Shown piece by piece: positions 12,116 to 24,947 of a DNA stretch of 64,000 bases. The stretch lies in NCBI GenBank assembly GCA_947311845.1, contig CAMZMU010000080.1:20090132-20154131 (forward strand). The letters are read 5' to 3'. This DNA is from Poa pratensis. Taxonomy: Eukaryota; Streptophyta; Magnoliopsida; Poales; Poaceae. The translations under genes were made by a program, and so were the position numbers. The first letter of the stretch is position 1; the number at the start of each line of letters is the position of its first letter. The notes beneath the pieces were generated by a model, which saw only the letters and a program-made list of their open reading frames with translations, ran no database searches and was not told the DNA's origin.

Positions 12116-12259
12116 AGTTTCATGAGAAACTAGTCACAAAGCTCAGACGAGCAACAACATACAGCTTTACAAACAGAATCATAACGAGGAACATAAATTC
12201 ATACAAAGGTAGCAAAAGCACATGCATACTCGCATGGTCATAAGTTTAATTACAAGACA

Positions 12260-14657
12260 TCAAAGGCGCGGCTGCCCTACTTCTCAGACATTGACTCTGA
12301 CCTAGCCCTACTCGCACGAGCGGCGACCTCTTCTGCCCGGCGCTCCATGGTGGCCATAAAAGTTTCAGCCAACTTTGCGGCTGGCTCGTTCAAATGCTTT
12401 AGGGACACCAATTTCCCGCCAGGCTTACGAGGGAAAGCAGACAGAGCGGCTTCGAAGTCACCCTCTATCCCATGACCTAAAAGGAGTTTGAGGGTGGTCT
12501 CTGAGCCGCGTACCGTCAAAGCGCGAGCAAAGTTCGTCATAGTCGAAGTTCCCGGGCCCAGGACGTCTGCGAAGCCATCCACAGTCGAAGGAGGTTGGCT
12601 GGAGGGGAACACATCCTTGAACACGGCGCCGAGCGTGCTCGTAGATTTGGCGAGTGCGTCCTTGGCTTGGGTAGAGACGACATCCAGGTCGCCGATTGCG
12701 CGGTCAAGGGACAAATCGACACTCGGTTGATCTACAGGTGTCGATGCCCCAACAGCTCCTTCAAAAAAGCAGAAGTAACAAAAATGTTACATACTATTCA
12801 GTGGCAAAAGAAGTAGGCAAAAAGTGAAAGGCTCGACTCACCGCCTACGTCTCGGGTGAGGCTCGCCAGGCGCTCAGCATAATTCTTCTCGCGCAAAGCG
12901 GCGGAGTCCTTGGCATCATCCAAGGCCTTCTTCGACTCCTCGCGCTCCTTGGCGAGTGTCTCTTCTAACTCTTTAACCCGAGATTCAGCGTTGCCTTGTC
13001 ACCTGAGATAGATGGGCAGATGTCATTCACAATCGACAAGGCAAAGACTTACAGAAACCCAAGATACTTACGGGTGAGCTGCTCCATAACAGCGCGCAGA
13101 TTATCCCTCTCCTGTTCAACCTGGACAAATGCTTTACCTGATTCCACCAGGTTGAGGTAGAAGGGCTGCACGCACACGAAACCAACATAAGCTATACACA
13201 AATAGGTCCAGAAGGAAGACTCGACAAAAAGACACTTACGTGTTCAATCCAAGGCGCGGGCTTGGCAGCAGAAGTTCCAATTTGCGGAGTCGATGTACTC
13301 GCAATATTGGCAGCCTCAATGGAAGTGGTCGTGGCTATTGTTTTCACAACCTCAGCCGCAACAGGAGAGGCTTCAGGCTGATCTGGAGTCGAGGCTCTCA
13401 CGGTTGGAGGAGTTGGAGGTCGCACAGTCTCGGCACTACAAGTGACCGAAAGGCATACAACATAAGCAAAAGTACATAACTCACAAAAAATATTATTAAG
13501 TGCAAAAAGGAGCAAACCTGTGCTCTTCTTCATCCTCAGTGTCGAGCTCGTCAAAGTTTGGGCCTCCAAAAGGTAGCTGCCCACTCGACTGAGGAGGAGG
13601 AGGAGCCGAGCTCAAAGGACTCACGTCCAAGGGAGCAGCTGTGGTCGTAGGAGACGGAGCTGAGTTTCCATCATCCCTCACATCCGATTCCCTCGCGGGT
13701 GAGCTCGTGGAAGAAGACAAAACTTGGGCTGCCCGACGGCGCTTGCGAAGAGGAACCTCGCTAACATCCTCACTCGCAGGCTCCTTGCCCTGTGCTTCCT
13801 CTACCCCTTCCTCTTCAACCTCTTCTGTGGGTGAAGTGGTAGCCGAAGGTAAAGGCGATTCATCCCCTACCTTCGCTCCTACTGTCACCTCTGTTTCATA
13901 AGTTGGCCCATCTTCGGGAAGAGGAGGAAGAGTGGAGGTAGTCGAGTGGCCCTGCATACAAGATATAGCAGTCGAAAGTCAAAAAGATGCACAGAAGGAT
14001 AACAAAAACAGAAGATCATATACTCGAAAGATTCACTAACCTCTGGCAAAGGCTTTTCAGCCCCATAAGGATCGACTGGGCAGTCGACATTGCAGGGCTC
14101 GCTCTGTTTTGTACTGGTGATGGACCGCACATGTGTCACCAGTTCACTCCTCGACAGCTCCTCCTTGCTCATTCGAGTGGAGTCGAGGGGACCTTCGTAC
14201 TCCCACATTGGGTGGGCACGAGCGCGGAGCGGCCACACCCGCATCTTCACAAAGGTGGCAATCAGATGCACACCCGTGATGCTGTTAAGGAGCCCTCCAA
14301 TTGTCTCCAGCATAGGCGCTGCAAACCTCGCACAAAATCATGGAGGGGGAGCGAGAAACCCCTAGGCAAAAACTCCGCGAAACAGACGCGCTCGTTAGCG
14401 CGAGGCTCGGGAAGTACCTCCTTGGGCGAAGGTGCGCGGACGAGGAGCTGGTCGGAAGGTGGCAGCAATCCTTCCTCGCGCAGCTTGTCCAGCTGCGCCT
14501 CATTCAGGGTGGATTTCATCCAATCCCCATTGGTCTTCTTGAGGTCGACGGCGGCCGCAGATGTGCTAGCCGCAGTCTTCTTCCCCTTCTTCGCCGCCGC
14601 ATCGGGCGCGGCGGCAGCAGTCGAGGCGGAGCGCTTGTTGCCCGCTGCTTTCTTCAT
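12260..14657 (-). pseudogene. Antisense gene of the second retrotransposon copy, Transposase_28-like with internal deletion
   Basis: Starts at ATG 14657 with the same Ala/Lys-rich N-terminus as the left copy and reads to FVRGL. At 14320 it jumps to LETIGGLLNSITGVHLIATF, so the conserved centre seen at 1-371 of the left copy is missing. Further parts follow leftward: an acidic Pro/Ser-rich segment (13950-13500), a short exon (13450-13240), and a C-terminal exon (about 12714-12277) ending RARSESMSEK. Splice sites between them look plausible, e.g. GT-AG near 13490 and 12770, but were not all verified. Function in the element is unknown. Confidence 0.6.
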
Positions 14658-14693
14658 CGTCAACGAGCAGGTGGGAGAGCGCGCAAAGCTTTA

Positions 14694-16106
14694 GCGCAGG
14701 AGCAATGGAGGCAGAGCGCGAGGAAGACGATGGAACAGGGGTGGCGCGCAGAGCAAATGGCAGGTAAAAAACAAATGCCAGCGCCGTTCCCCTATTTACC
14801 ACAAGACAAAAGCAATCACAGCCGTTCAGATCCAAATCGTGCGTTACGCACGCAATCTGACCGTACACGTGGCAAACGCGGAGGGCAACCGTCGCCGGCC
14901 ACTCCGCCCACTACGCACGTAAAAAGAGGAGCCATCATCACGCTTGCGGAAAAAGTGGGCCCGTATAGTCAAATCAAGTCCAAACGGCACCGTCTTCGGT
15001 CAGCTCTGCACAAATAGGCCCACATACGTGTCACGTCCCATCAATCGCAGCATAACGCACGCCACGCGTGTCAGAAATCGCAGTCGAAATAAACGTCATC
15101 CCTGACGTCATTGAAGCATCTGTTCAGAAAATACGTTCGAGTACGCTCAAACGCATATTGGTCACTCGATTGCCCTGATTAGTTCGGGTGTGACAAAACT
15201 TTCTTAAGGCAAAATTGGTCACTCGACCGTTACTTCGACTAAGTCATATTACTCCCATCGGGAGCGTGCTCAAAAAATTCTTCGACTGAAGATGCTTAGG
15301 ACAATGATTGAGATTATCCTCCATTTACAAGTAATACAGCATAATCTCGGGGGCTACTCCCATCGGGAGCACTGTCGTGCACCCGATAGAATTATGGCAA
15401 AAAAATTCTTCGATTAAACATATGCAGAGTAAGAAGAGTTTTTGAGATTATCCTCCATTGCAAAGCAATAAAGCACAATCTCGGGGGCTACTCCATCGGA
15501 AGCGCTGTCGCGCACCCGATAGCATAACATCAAATATCAGTCGACAAAGGGCATGACTCGTCCAACAAAGTTCAGAAATCTTACTCGAAACATTCCCGAG
15601 TTGCGCCCGTCGCAAATACCTCGGATGCTGCATGCATAAGTGCAAAGGTAAGACCCGCCGAACTTTCGAACTGGGCTAGGGACCGTTCCAGCAGCGTCAA
15701 TCCTTATACTTTCCGTGTCAGCAGACATGATGAAAAATCCCGACGGACGCGTTGGGTAAAATTCAAAGTTATACTGCAGATCGACTCAGTAAGACCTCAG
15801 CGGCCTAGTCGAATCTGACCAGTTTGTTCCAGATTCGAGTCCGGGGACTCGAGTTTGATTGAAGGCTAGTAAGGTTTTACCCGAATGTGTAGTTAACCAG
15901 TCCCGATCCGTCGAGTGTACTGGGCCTGCTAAGCTATTATCCCTTGATCAACATAAAACACAGTCGATGAGATACTCGACATAGCCAAACGTGTGCTATT
16001 CATACAGGAATTCCAAATTATATATACAGAATACAAAGCATATGACGTGCACTTACGAAAGAGTCCATGCCCGATTCTTCGAGTCAGCCAAGTACTCGGG
16101 GGCTAC
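14694..16106. other. Non-coding 3' internal region of the second retrotransposon copy
   Basis: Near-identical to 743-2147. It holds motifs CTCGGGGGCT at 15346, 15480 and 16096. The last lies immediately before the 3' LTR and is the likely plus-strand priming site, although C and T residues interrupt the purine run. No gene seen. Confidence 0.65.
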
Positions 16107-16598
16107 TGACATGGGTGTACATCTCGTGTACCCTATCATGAGGGTACCTGGTGCACGTAACGACTAAGGCCCAATATCGAAGAGCCTACTCGAAGCCCAA
16201 GACAAGAGGCCCAAGAAGATGGAGTACCCTCCAAGACTACACATAGGCATAGTCGGTTTAGGCTTTCCTTATGTGTAAACTAGGTCGGTTACAAACTCCC
16301 GAGACCCAGCCTATTTAAAAGCTGGGAGGGGTACCGATCTGGGACCAAGCCATACTCGAACCACCAAAACTCTTGCGAGATCATCAACTCGCCGGAGCTC
16401 CCCTGTAATCGCATAATCCACAATCAATACCAGACAAGCAGGAAGTAGGGTCTTTACCTCCACCCGAGGGGCCTGAACCTGGGTAAATCTTTGCCTCTGC
16501 TTGTCAGCCGACGAAACTACCAGTACTACCACGTTCTCTCCCCATAATCTCAACCCTAGGTCCTTAACCATGGGAATTGATGAGGGTACACCTCGTCA
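16107..16598 (+). repeat. Right (3') LTR
   Basis: 492 bp, TGACATGGG to CCTCGTCA. Differs from 2148-2637 by seven substitutions and a 2-bp insertion. TATTTAAA at 16312-16319. Downstream sequence changes abruptly to a Harbinger-like ORF at 16599. Confidence 0.85.
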
Positions 16599-17092
16599 GC
16601 GCCAATTCCGTGATCCATTCGGCCTTGGTCATGCCGTCCGGCTTCTTCCTCGGCTGTCTGGGCTTCCTCTTCTTCACGGCGACGGAGGTGGAGGAGGATG
16701 CGGCGACGGCGGCGGCGGAGGTGCGTGGCCCGTTGAACTTCTTGGGCGGCATGGTGGCGAGATCTGGGGGAATGGGGTAAAATGGCGGGAGCTGCGGGAT
16801 GGGAGGGGATATGTGGAAGAAGATGGCGGGAGAATTGGCGCGCAAAGGGAAAAAGGGGAGGGGGAAAACGCCTCATCTCGCCGACAAGGCTGGCCCACGT
16901 CGCCTTTTGCCCCCCCAGGCCGAACCCGGCCAGTTGGGTTTGGCCTGGGAACGCCGGCGCTAAAAACGGCGCTAAACGGCGGAAATCGGCCTCCTGGGGG
17001 CGCGACTGGAAAGATTTTGCTTCCGCCGGCGCTAAAAAAGTCGCCTGGGGGGGGGGGGGGGGGCGCTGGGGGGCGGCTGGAGATGCCCTGAG
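16599..17092 (-). mobile_element. Remnant of a Harbinger-like element, cut by the LTR
   Basis: On the minus strand the sequence begins GGCATCTCCAGCCGCC (plus end near 17092), the GC-rich terminus common in Triticeae PIF/Harbinger elements. It leads to an ORF from ATG 16752 (MPPKKFNGPRTS...) with a basic stretch KKRKPRQPRKK and GMTKAEW. The ORF runs into the LTR at 16598, so only about 51 residues remain. A 16-base G run lies at 17047-17062. The left half of the element lies beyond the retrotransposon array. Superfamily assignment is from the terminus only. Confidence 0.5.
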
Positions 17093-17139
17093 CCACCACT
17101 CCTCCAACCGATCATTCTAGACCTTCTCAGTGATGGGCT

Positions 17140-18931
17140 TAGTGAGTTTCAGCCCTCAAGGCATGTCTTCGCAAGACCGGACATGAGGCACCAGCCTGCC
17201 CGTGTTGATTATTTTGCGGAAATATTTCCATGTGCACTCGAAAAATGCCGGGCCCTGATCGCACGGCTCCATGGACAGGTCGGGCACAATCCGGTTTGTA
17301 CGGCGTGAGCCTGCCGAGTGTGGCTCCGACGACGTACCCGAAGGTTAACCATCCACTGGTGACGATCCTGTCTGTCACGCTCAGCGGGTACATCTTAGCC
17401 AGCGTCTTCATGTCGTGCTTGACTTCGAAGAAGCGCTGGTGCTCCTCATGGTAGGCTGACCGGTGCACGCTCACCACCAGGCCGTTAGCGCTCGGAGACG
17501 GTCGGTACATCTCCCGGATGCTGTCATGGTACCACATGTTCAAATGTTCAATGGAGGCGGCGGTGCTCCTCCCGCCGCGCTCACGACCACCCCTGGCAGC
17601 AAATGCTCTTGCGACGTGCAGGCGAGGATCTGGTCCAAGATGTGCTGGAATGGCTTGTTGCCGTCCAGACCCTGATCTGAATGTCCTGTCCAGTCGCTCA
17701 TCGGCGTTCTTGACGTAAGTGTCGTAGAACCGCGTGACAATGCCCCAGACGTCGTTCGTCAGGTGGAGAAGGTACCGCGATATGACGTAGAACACCGAAT
17801 CCTTCTGGGCAAACATCCTGTCGAGCACCTTCTGGTTCACCGGGTTGAGAAAGAAACTCGGCGCAATGTAGCAGTCCGTCCTCAAGATCACACACTGCAC
17901 CGGTGAAGGAACTGGCGGTGGTCGTCGCAGTACGCGAGCCTATTCGCCGGAGTCGCGGCATGGTCGAGGTGGATGTACACGTAGCGGTGCTCCGACGCTG
18001 GGCTGGTACTTTTGCCCAGCGTCACGTTCTCGTAGCTCTCCGCCGCCTGCTCGCCCGGGTCCCTGTAGCCCTCGAGCGGGAAGTCGAGAGGAAGCAGCCA
18101 CGTTGTCTCCGGGAACGGCTCGCAGAAGAGGTCGCCCATGGTCTTCCCGCTGTCGACGAGCAGCACGCGGTTGGTGAGCATGGCGTAGATGAAAGTCCAG
18201 ACCGTGGCGAGTATCCGGTTGCCGAGACCACGGTAAGATAGCAACACGAGGTAGCTGCGGCCTTCGACGGTGCCGACGTTTGTTTACCCGGATTTCAGCC
18301 GCTCTGTGGCTCTCATGTATGGTTGGGTGCCCGGGCCGCACCGCCGCTGCAGCCCTTCCTGCTGCCGCGGCCGCCTGATGAGATACGGCGCCGGCGAGCG
18401 CGTCATGTTCTTGAGGTAGTACACGGACTGGTACCGGCTGGAGCAGGACTGCTCGTCGAATCCTGGAAACAGAAGGCCACCCAGAAGATCGTGGTTCTTG
18501 GATTCTGCAAGTGAAATTGAGCAGAACATTAGGCAGAGTAACACAAAAACCTACTACAATCTAGTGCATCGACGTGAACCAAACTGACTGAACGACAAGG
18601 CTTCAGGAGTCCGTGGTACGTGTACGTCGCCTTGCCAAAGTCGCTTGCATGCCAACAGTGGCCACAAATTGCAATTACCTCGTCGAGCCCCTAAGCCGGC
18701 CACGGTAGACTTGATCCATACCGCTGGCTCGTCGAGGTGGCCACTGTAGATGAGGAGGATTGGTGGCATCATCGCGGTCATGATCAAGGACACCACCACG
18801 GCATTCGCCACAGAGCTACATCGTCTGGCATTGACAACGGACGCATTCTTCGTCCTCTTCCCCGTGAACGGCGAGGCCTCCAAAATCCCCAACCAGTACG
18901 ACCACCCCTCCCTGCTGCCACCGGTGTCCAT
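17140..18931 (-). pseudogene. GT37 xyloglucan-type fucosyltransferase pseudogene
   Basis: Two exons. Exon 1 (18931-18679) encodes an N-terminal cytosolic tail and one membrane anchor (VVVSLIMTAMMPPILLIYSG), as expected for a Golgi type II enzyme. The intron (18678-18504) has GTAATT/TTGCAG ends. Exon 2 reads LLGGLLFPGFDEQSC, RCGPGTQPY, LSYRGLGNRILA, DLFCEPFPETTW and, later, CVILRTDCYIAPSFFL and LVTSGW-like RIVTSGWLTFGYV, all hallmarks of plant GDP-fucose:xyloglucan fucosyltransferases. An in-frame TAA at 18284-18286 precedes the catalytic RGLGNR motif. Frameshifts are visible near 17895, 17690, 17560 and 17290. The gene is dead; the whole family length is otherwise preserved. Confidence 0.88.
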
Positions 18932-19147
18932 CTTGGGCTAGCCTCGTCAGATGGTGCTTCAGTTCAGTTGTAGTGGCTCCTAGCTATGGACTTGTGTGGT
19001 TTGGTTGTTCTGAAATGCTAATGAACTCTCTCTTTGGCAACAAACCAGTGTTTGCAATACAAACTAAATGAACATCTTATATTCTATTCGAGTGTAGATT
19101 TCTTAAGATTGTACTTGAGACAGTGTGATGCTACATTGACCTTCTTT
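18932..19147. other. Short spacer without recognised feature
   Basis: AT-rich; nothing recognised. It would contain the 5' leader of the dead fucosyltransferase and the LINE insertion point. Confidence 0.4.
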
Positions 19148-21025
19148 TTTTTAGAAAAGGGTTTTTTTAGAAAAGGGGGTGCGGATCCCGGCCTCTGCAT
19201 CAAAATGATGCACACAGCCGCTACCGCAATTTATTGCAGGGTATCAAGTGAACATTCGGTTACAATTCAAGGATCACACAACGTGGATACAAAAATCAAC
19301 TACTTAAAGAAAGCTCTATCCATCGATTCTCTTAGTATGTAGCCACCCACGCCGGCAGAAGATAGCCTGTACGACCATCATCATTCGAGTACATCCGGAA
19401 TCCATGAGTCCACGCTGCTCCACAGGGAGGAGATAAGACCACATGTGAATCCAGTAGGTCGCTTTGTTGATAACCTGCAAATAATGAGTAGATTGCGCCT
19501 TACTAAAAACAACATCATTACGACAGTTCCAAATTGTCCATAGGACAGCCGCTACGCCAATCCTAATTCGTTCTTTCGTTTTTCTATCAATCCCATTCAG
19601 CCATGAACCGAACAAATTGCTTATACTAGTCGGAGGGTAGATGTTAAACGTGAAATGTACCAAACGCCAAATATCACGAGCAAATGGACAAGAGATAAAC
19701 AGGTGCTCCACAGACTCATCTGTATCACAAAAACGCATTTCTTACACCCAATCCATCTCCGTTTAATCAAGTTGTCTTTAGTCAACAAAACTTTTTTGTG
19801 TAAGAACCATACAAAAATCGTGATTTTCATAGGCACTTTTAGCTTCCACAAATATTTTCGTAAAAATCTTATGTGGCCATTAAGGAGCTCGGCATAATAA
19901 GATTTAACAGAGAACACACCCGTTTGTGTTAGTCTCCATTTGAATCGATCTTGTTCACTCGTCAAGTGTATACTCATAAGACGCTCAACTAAGCGAAACC
20001 AAGCCTCACGGACATTACCTACCAAGTGCATGCGAAAAGGCAAATTAATAGGAGTAGTTTCGAAAACAGCTGCAACGGTTGCATTTTTGTTTGTTGCGAT
20101 GGTATATAAAGATGGGTACTGTTGCGCAAGTGGAGTATCTCCCATCCAAATATCCTTCCAAAATCTTGTAAGATTCCCATCTCCTAGAGTGAAAGATCCA
20201 TACTTAAAAAAGTCATCCTTAACTCCCATCAATCACTTTCAAAAAGGCGAATCTGTTGGCTTAACTTGTACTTGTGACAACGTTTTATCACTCAAATATT
20301 TATTGGTCAAAAGTTCCAGCCACATTCCTTCCTCATGTAGTAACTTAAACAACCACTTGGACAACAAACATTTATTCTTAATTTCCAAATCTTCTATGCC
20401 GAGACCCCTTGATCTTTAGGTCTACACACAACATTCCACCTAGTGAGCCCATATTTTTTCTTCTGCTGGTCACTTTGCCAAAAAAAAGCGAGAACGATAA
20501 TAATCTAATCTTTTACGTACCCCCTTAGGTATTTCAAAGAATGACAAGAGAAAACATGGCAAACTAGTCAAAACCGAATTAATAAGCACAATACGATCTC
20601 CGTATGACAACATCTTAGCTACCTAGGATCCTAGTTTCCGCTCGAAACGATACTCTACCGGTTTCCACTCCTTATTAAGGAGTTTTCGATAATGAATAGG
20701 AATACCAATATATTTAAATGGAACTGACCCTATGTCACACCCAAAAATATTTCGATACTCATCTTGAACATCTACAGCTTTGCCAAAACAATATAGCTCG
20801 CTTTTATGAAAGTTTATTTTTAATCCTGATAGTTGCTTGAAAAAGGACAATATTAATTTTATATTCACGGCTTTCGCAAGGTCGTGCTCTAGAAACATTA
20901 TTGTATCGTCCGCATACTGGAGGATTGATACCCCACCATCGACCAAGTGTGGTATTAAGCCCCCAACTTGACCATCCTCTTTTGCCCTTCTAAAGGATAC
21001 TATAAGCCATGCATGCATTTCTTTC
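19148..21025 (-). mobile_element. 5'-truncated LINE (non-LTR retrotransposon)
   Basis: Minus-strand reading gives the end of reverse transcriptase (GGVSILQYADDTIMFLEHDL at about 20930, KYIGIPIHYRKLL), a linker, and the C-terminal zinc-binding RVT domain (FKWRLTQTGVFSVKSYY, KVLLTKDNLIKRRW, then EHLFISCPFARDIW). The 3' UTR ends in TGATGCAGAGGCCGGG and A-rich tracts near 19147-19175, matching grass LINE tails. Frames change near 20620 and 19700. The 5' end stops within RT near 21020. No convincing target duplication was found. Confidence 0.85.
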
Positions 21026-21830
21026 CTATAGAGTACTCGATCGGCGCGTCACCAACTCATGATCACAAAGTAAACGTAAGTAGCTAAGATGGAAGAAACT
21101 GCAAGTTGCCATGTTGTCCGATGATATAACGGTGCACTGCTAGCTGCTGTGTACTGGCCAATTGGCCTGGATAATTTGTTTGCTCACTTCTCCTGAAGTT
21201 TTTTTTTAGATATAAAGGGCCCCGGCCCCGGTTCCATCTATCTATTATATACTAAAACACAATATACGGGATTTTAATAGAGCCACCATATTAAACCACA
21301 TCATCTAAATTAAACAGACAGTTAGATCTAAAATTTAAATGGCTAGGATTTAATGTGAGATTAGTAGTCATATATTTTTTCGGAGTGCAACGTACATCTA
21401 GGTACGATTGCAAAAAAGAAAAAAGAACTAGATCGAACGTGAGAGTCCACTAGAACTACCGATTAAATACCTACGTGCTTCCTTCTATCCTGAATAGGCA
21501 TGACATCATGGATGACATCAGCAAATTAAAAGGCATTTAGCAATTTATAGTCTATAGATAGCATTTACTATAAATGTGGAGACATACAACCACGTAACAT
21601 GATTTAAATTGATGGAATCTGTACCGGAACAAAATTCCAAAGATTATCGATATGTGCAGGGTGCTAACTCTCAAACTGATCGGTGATGGAAAAAAAAACC
21701 TCCAAAACTGCACCCATGCGTGACATCAGCACATAGGAGTATTACACTAGACATGGTAGCAGACTAGCAGGATAAACGAGAGTCTCTAAAAGTAGATAAG
21801 ACATGGTGGCAGAGACTAGCAGGATAAAGA

Positions 21831-24800
21831 CACTACAAGAGAACTGGCCCGTAGAGACACTATTTTGGTCCTGTAGAGGCACTTATATTGCCTTTACATA
21901 ATTGTAGAGGCATTTTACACAATGTCTCAAAAGTGTCACTACGGGCAGTGTCTCTTAAACCGTAGAGTCATTTTGCGAAATGCCTATATATGACATAAGG
22001 TCACTTTGTAGAGGCACCAAGTCGTGTATCTACACACATCAAAGCAGTTTAAAGATACACTTTGAATATGTATGTATAGACATAGAGGCACTTTTATGCG
22101 GCAATGTGACTTGTCTCTAACATTAATAGAAGCATTTTATTGTGGCATTCTGTCCATCCCTAGAAATATAGAGACACATTTAAGTGAGGCATTTTATTTG
22201 GTCTCTCGAAATATAACAACATTGCGTAGAGACATACATATTGTCGTGTAGCAAAAGCTTGTCATGACATTTTGTTCTTATCTTGAGACATTTATATAGT
22301 CCCTATAAGGCATCTTGGCATGTCAGAGTCATTCTTATATTTATTTCCTGATATAAAGATGTTTGCTCTCTAAAACTAGACAATATGGAGATTCAGTAAA
22401 AGAATAATACACATACATATATTATTATGACATAGGAAGATCAATGCATACTCTTACACTCAATATAGATACATCAAGGGTTCAGTAATCGGAAATAAAA
22501 TATGAATATGCTAGATACCCATGAAAAGAAAAACAGAAAGCACGAATAAGAACCTCCCCCTGGTGGATAACAACATAAAACCCCAAAACCAATAATCTTA
22601 CAAAGCCTACACGCCACTAGACCAAACGACCAAGAACTTTAGGGTTCACTTCCGAGCTCTTGTTATCAGCCACCAAATATGGAGTCAAATATAGACCCTG
22701 CAATCACCAAATAAATGATACTTCAGGCTAAAAAGAAACATAGGAATGATGTATTCTTCCTACTCCATTAAATTACCATTATGAATACTCAGATTACAAA
22801 AATTACTAGCTATTTCCCAAGTGGCATTTTCTTAAGGGAGACACTGCAATTCCAATCTGAATGCTGCACAGAAATTATCGAAGATGTTTCCAAAATTTAA
22901 TTCCTAAAGAGGAGGAATAACTCTTTAAATGTATGAAATGACCTAAATCTCAAAATTGAAATGAAATTGAAAACAGCATACGCACAAACAATAGAGCATA
23001 CCCATAGGTTTCAAAAGTCAGATTTTCTTCTTCTTGGTCTTTTCATGGCCTTATACAAAAGTATGTCCAAGTTCTCATGTACACCGAGTTAAGATACAGA
23101 TTCTAGAATAGGAATAACAAGTCAAATGGGACAACCACACAGTAATCAGAAGTAACAAGGTTAATTAGAGCAGAAAAATAGCGCCTCAGATATTTTTTAA
23201 ACAAATCAAACTGCTAGATAACTAACCTGATTAAATTCACAGGCCAAAATCACGCTCAAACAATTGGAAGCGTGTATGAATAAACACAAGCACTAGGACA
23301 GCAATTGATCAGTACAGTTAAGTGCAGTCCATTAAAGCTGAGGCTATCACCTTTCCAAACAGTACAGGTATGAAATGCAATAAAAAAATGGAAAATATGA
23401 TACAGTAGCACATGCTTGTAGCAGTTCACGATTCAGATCACAGTCCAGAAGCTACGAGTTGCTATTTCAGATAAGAAACATGCCCACTACACAATCAGAA
23501 AACCAGACAAATATATATATCAGTTTATTGCAATCAATAATGGCCAGCGATCGAACTTGTAAATAATTCCGCAAGTCAGTGAGCAGCATGTGGAGGAGTA
23601 GTAGACATGAAACAAGAGTACACGATTGTCTTACCGTGGTGGATCGTGAAGACTGTGGACTGTTGTGGCCACGTACTGGAGAAATTGCACGGCAACAGGT
23701 CGTCGGCCTTCTTTTTACCGTCCATGCCACCATACAGATTGTTCCTGTCCTTGGTCGTGGCTCACATATTACCTCCGACAGTTCGTGAACTGCAGATGGA
23801 AAAATATTGTTTCTCGGGCTCAGAATTGCTAATTAATCGGTGATTAACACATGAACGCATATGAGAGGAGGGAGATAAGAGAAAGGAGCACATAAGACAT
23901 GCCCATCTGGCTGTTGTTTACAGGTTAATGGACGTGCCTGATCAGTGACCACGCCGAGCTCCACCATGTCCACGCAGCAGAAGGAGAGCCTGCACAGTTT
24001 TAGAACGTGACCTCAGGAACGGAGTTGACCAATTACTGGAATCCGCCGAGGCCATCCTCTCCGAAGACGTGGAAGAGCACTGGACGGCTCGAGGGTGGCG
24101 GTGCAGCCGTGCACGAAGGGGGTGATCGAGTCGCGGGGGAGGCGAGGGAGGTCCCTGGTGCCTGCAGGTGGTTGTGGACAGGCACGACTCCAGTGCCAGC
24201 GAGAGGAGGAGACGACGGGAGAGGTCGCCGGAGTGATGGAAGAGTGAAATACGGAGTAGATCGGATCTGAGAGGGGGTAGCGGTTGGAGTCTGGAGAGGC
24301 ATATGGTGAGGTAATGCGTGGTGGCGGCAGTTTTTCGCAACTGGTGTTTAGTTCTGGCGCGCTAATCAGCTGTGGAAATATGTCCCGCGTGCCTAAATTC
24401 GGTGATTCATATTTCAGTCTTCGCGCGCATTACTCATTTTTTTAGCACCTTATGTTTTCCTGCCGGTGTAGCTGTACGTGGGACCAACCTGAAGTAGTGA
24501 ATTTTTTTGTTTAATTTTAACAATTAAAAGTTTGAAAAATATGGGATGTTACATGTTTCGTTATACATATCACTTTGAAGGCATCATATAATTTAACTCT
24601 CAAATAAGGAGACACACATAATGCCTCTAGAGAATGACTCTATGGTTGAGGCATCTGCAAAGTTGTCTCTCTTAATGTCTTTACGGCGGTGCTAAGAGAC
24701 ATTATGAAGAGTGTCTGTAATGAGGTGTCTCTATTATTAAGTCATTCTCAAGAATGACTCTTACAATGCCTTTACATGTAGACTAAAAGACATTGTGGAG

Positions 24801-24947
24801 GATGTTTCAAGGTAGATGTCTCTACCGCTAAGTCATTCGCTAAAGTGTCTTTGTAAATGCCTCTACAACAAATTGGAACAGGTTTTAAGAGACATAGTGG
24901 AGAGTGTCTTTATAAAAATGTCTCTACTGCACAGTTTTGTTGTAGTG
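21831..24947. mobile_element. CACTA element without transposase
   Basis: Termini CACTACAAGAGAACTG and CAGTTTTGTTGTAGTG are imperfect inverted repeats. Target duplication AGA at 21828-21830 and 24948-24950. Subterminal DNA (21850-22330 and 24590-24940) repeats GTAGAGACA / TGTCTCTAC-like motifs. The interior 22550-24360 has no transposase ORF. A GC-rich island at 23940-24340 has Pro/Ser-rich open frames on the minus strand that could be the start of a captured gene; none was recognised. This family differs from the GTGGCGCAC family elsewhere in the window. Confidence 0.85.

Larger units (their letters stand above)
1..16598 (+). mobile_element. Tandem Tat-lineage Ty3/Gypsy LTR retrotransposon array (internal part, LTR, internal, LTR)
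   Basis: Positions 1-2147 repeat the sequence just upstream of the second LTR (14320-16106), so the left LTR at 2148-2637 is flanked by element-internal sequence on both sides. The second copy is LTR, primer binding site, gag, protease, RT, archaeal-type RNase H, integrase, an antisense gene region, and LTR. The extra RNase H-type domain after RT and the antisense 3' genes are known traits of the Tat lineage (RIRE2, Grande, Retand); lineage assignment is inference from these traits. The coding region has many stops and frameshifts. The left end and outer target duplication lie outside the window. The 3' boundary at 16598 interrupts a Harbinger-like ORF. Confidence 0.85.

Noticed and set aside
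16501..17120. Plus-strand open frames of 110-196 aa
   Set aside because: They run from the LTR into the GC-rich Harbinger terminus and a G run; Gly/Ala/Arg-rich frames without a domain.
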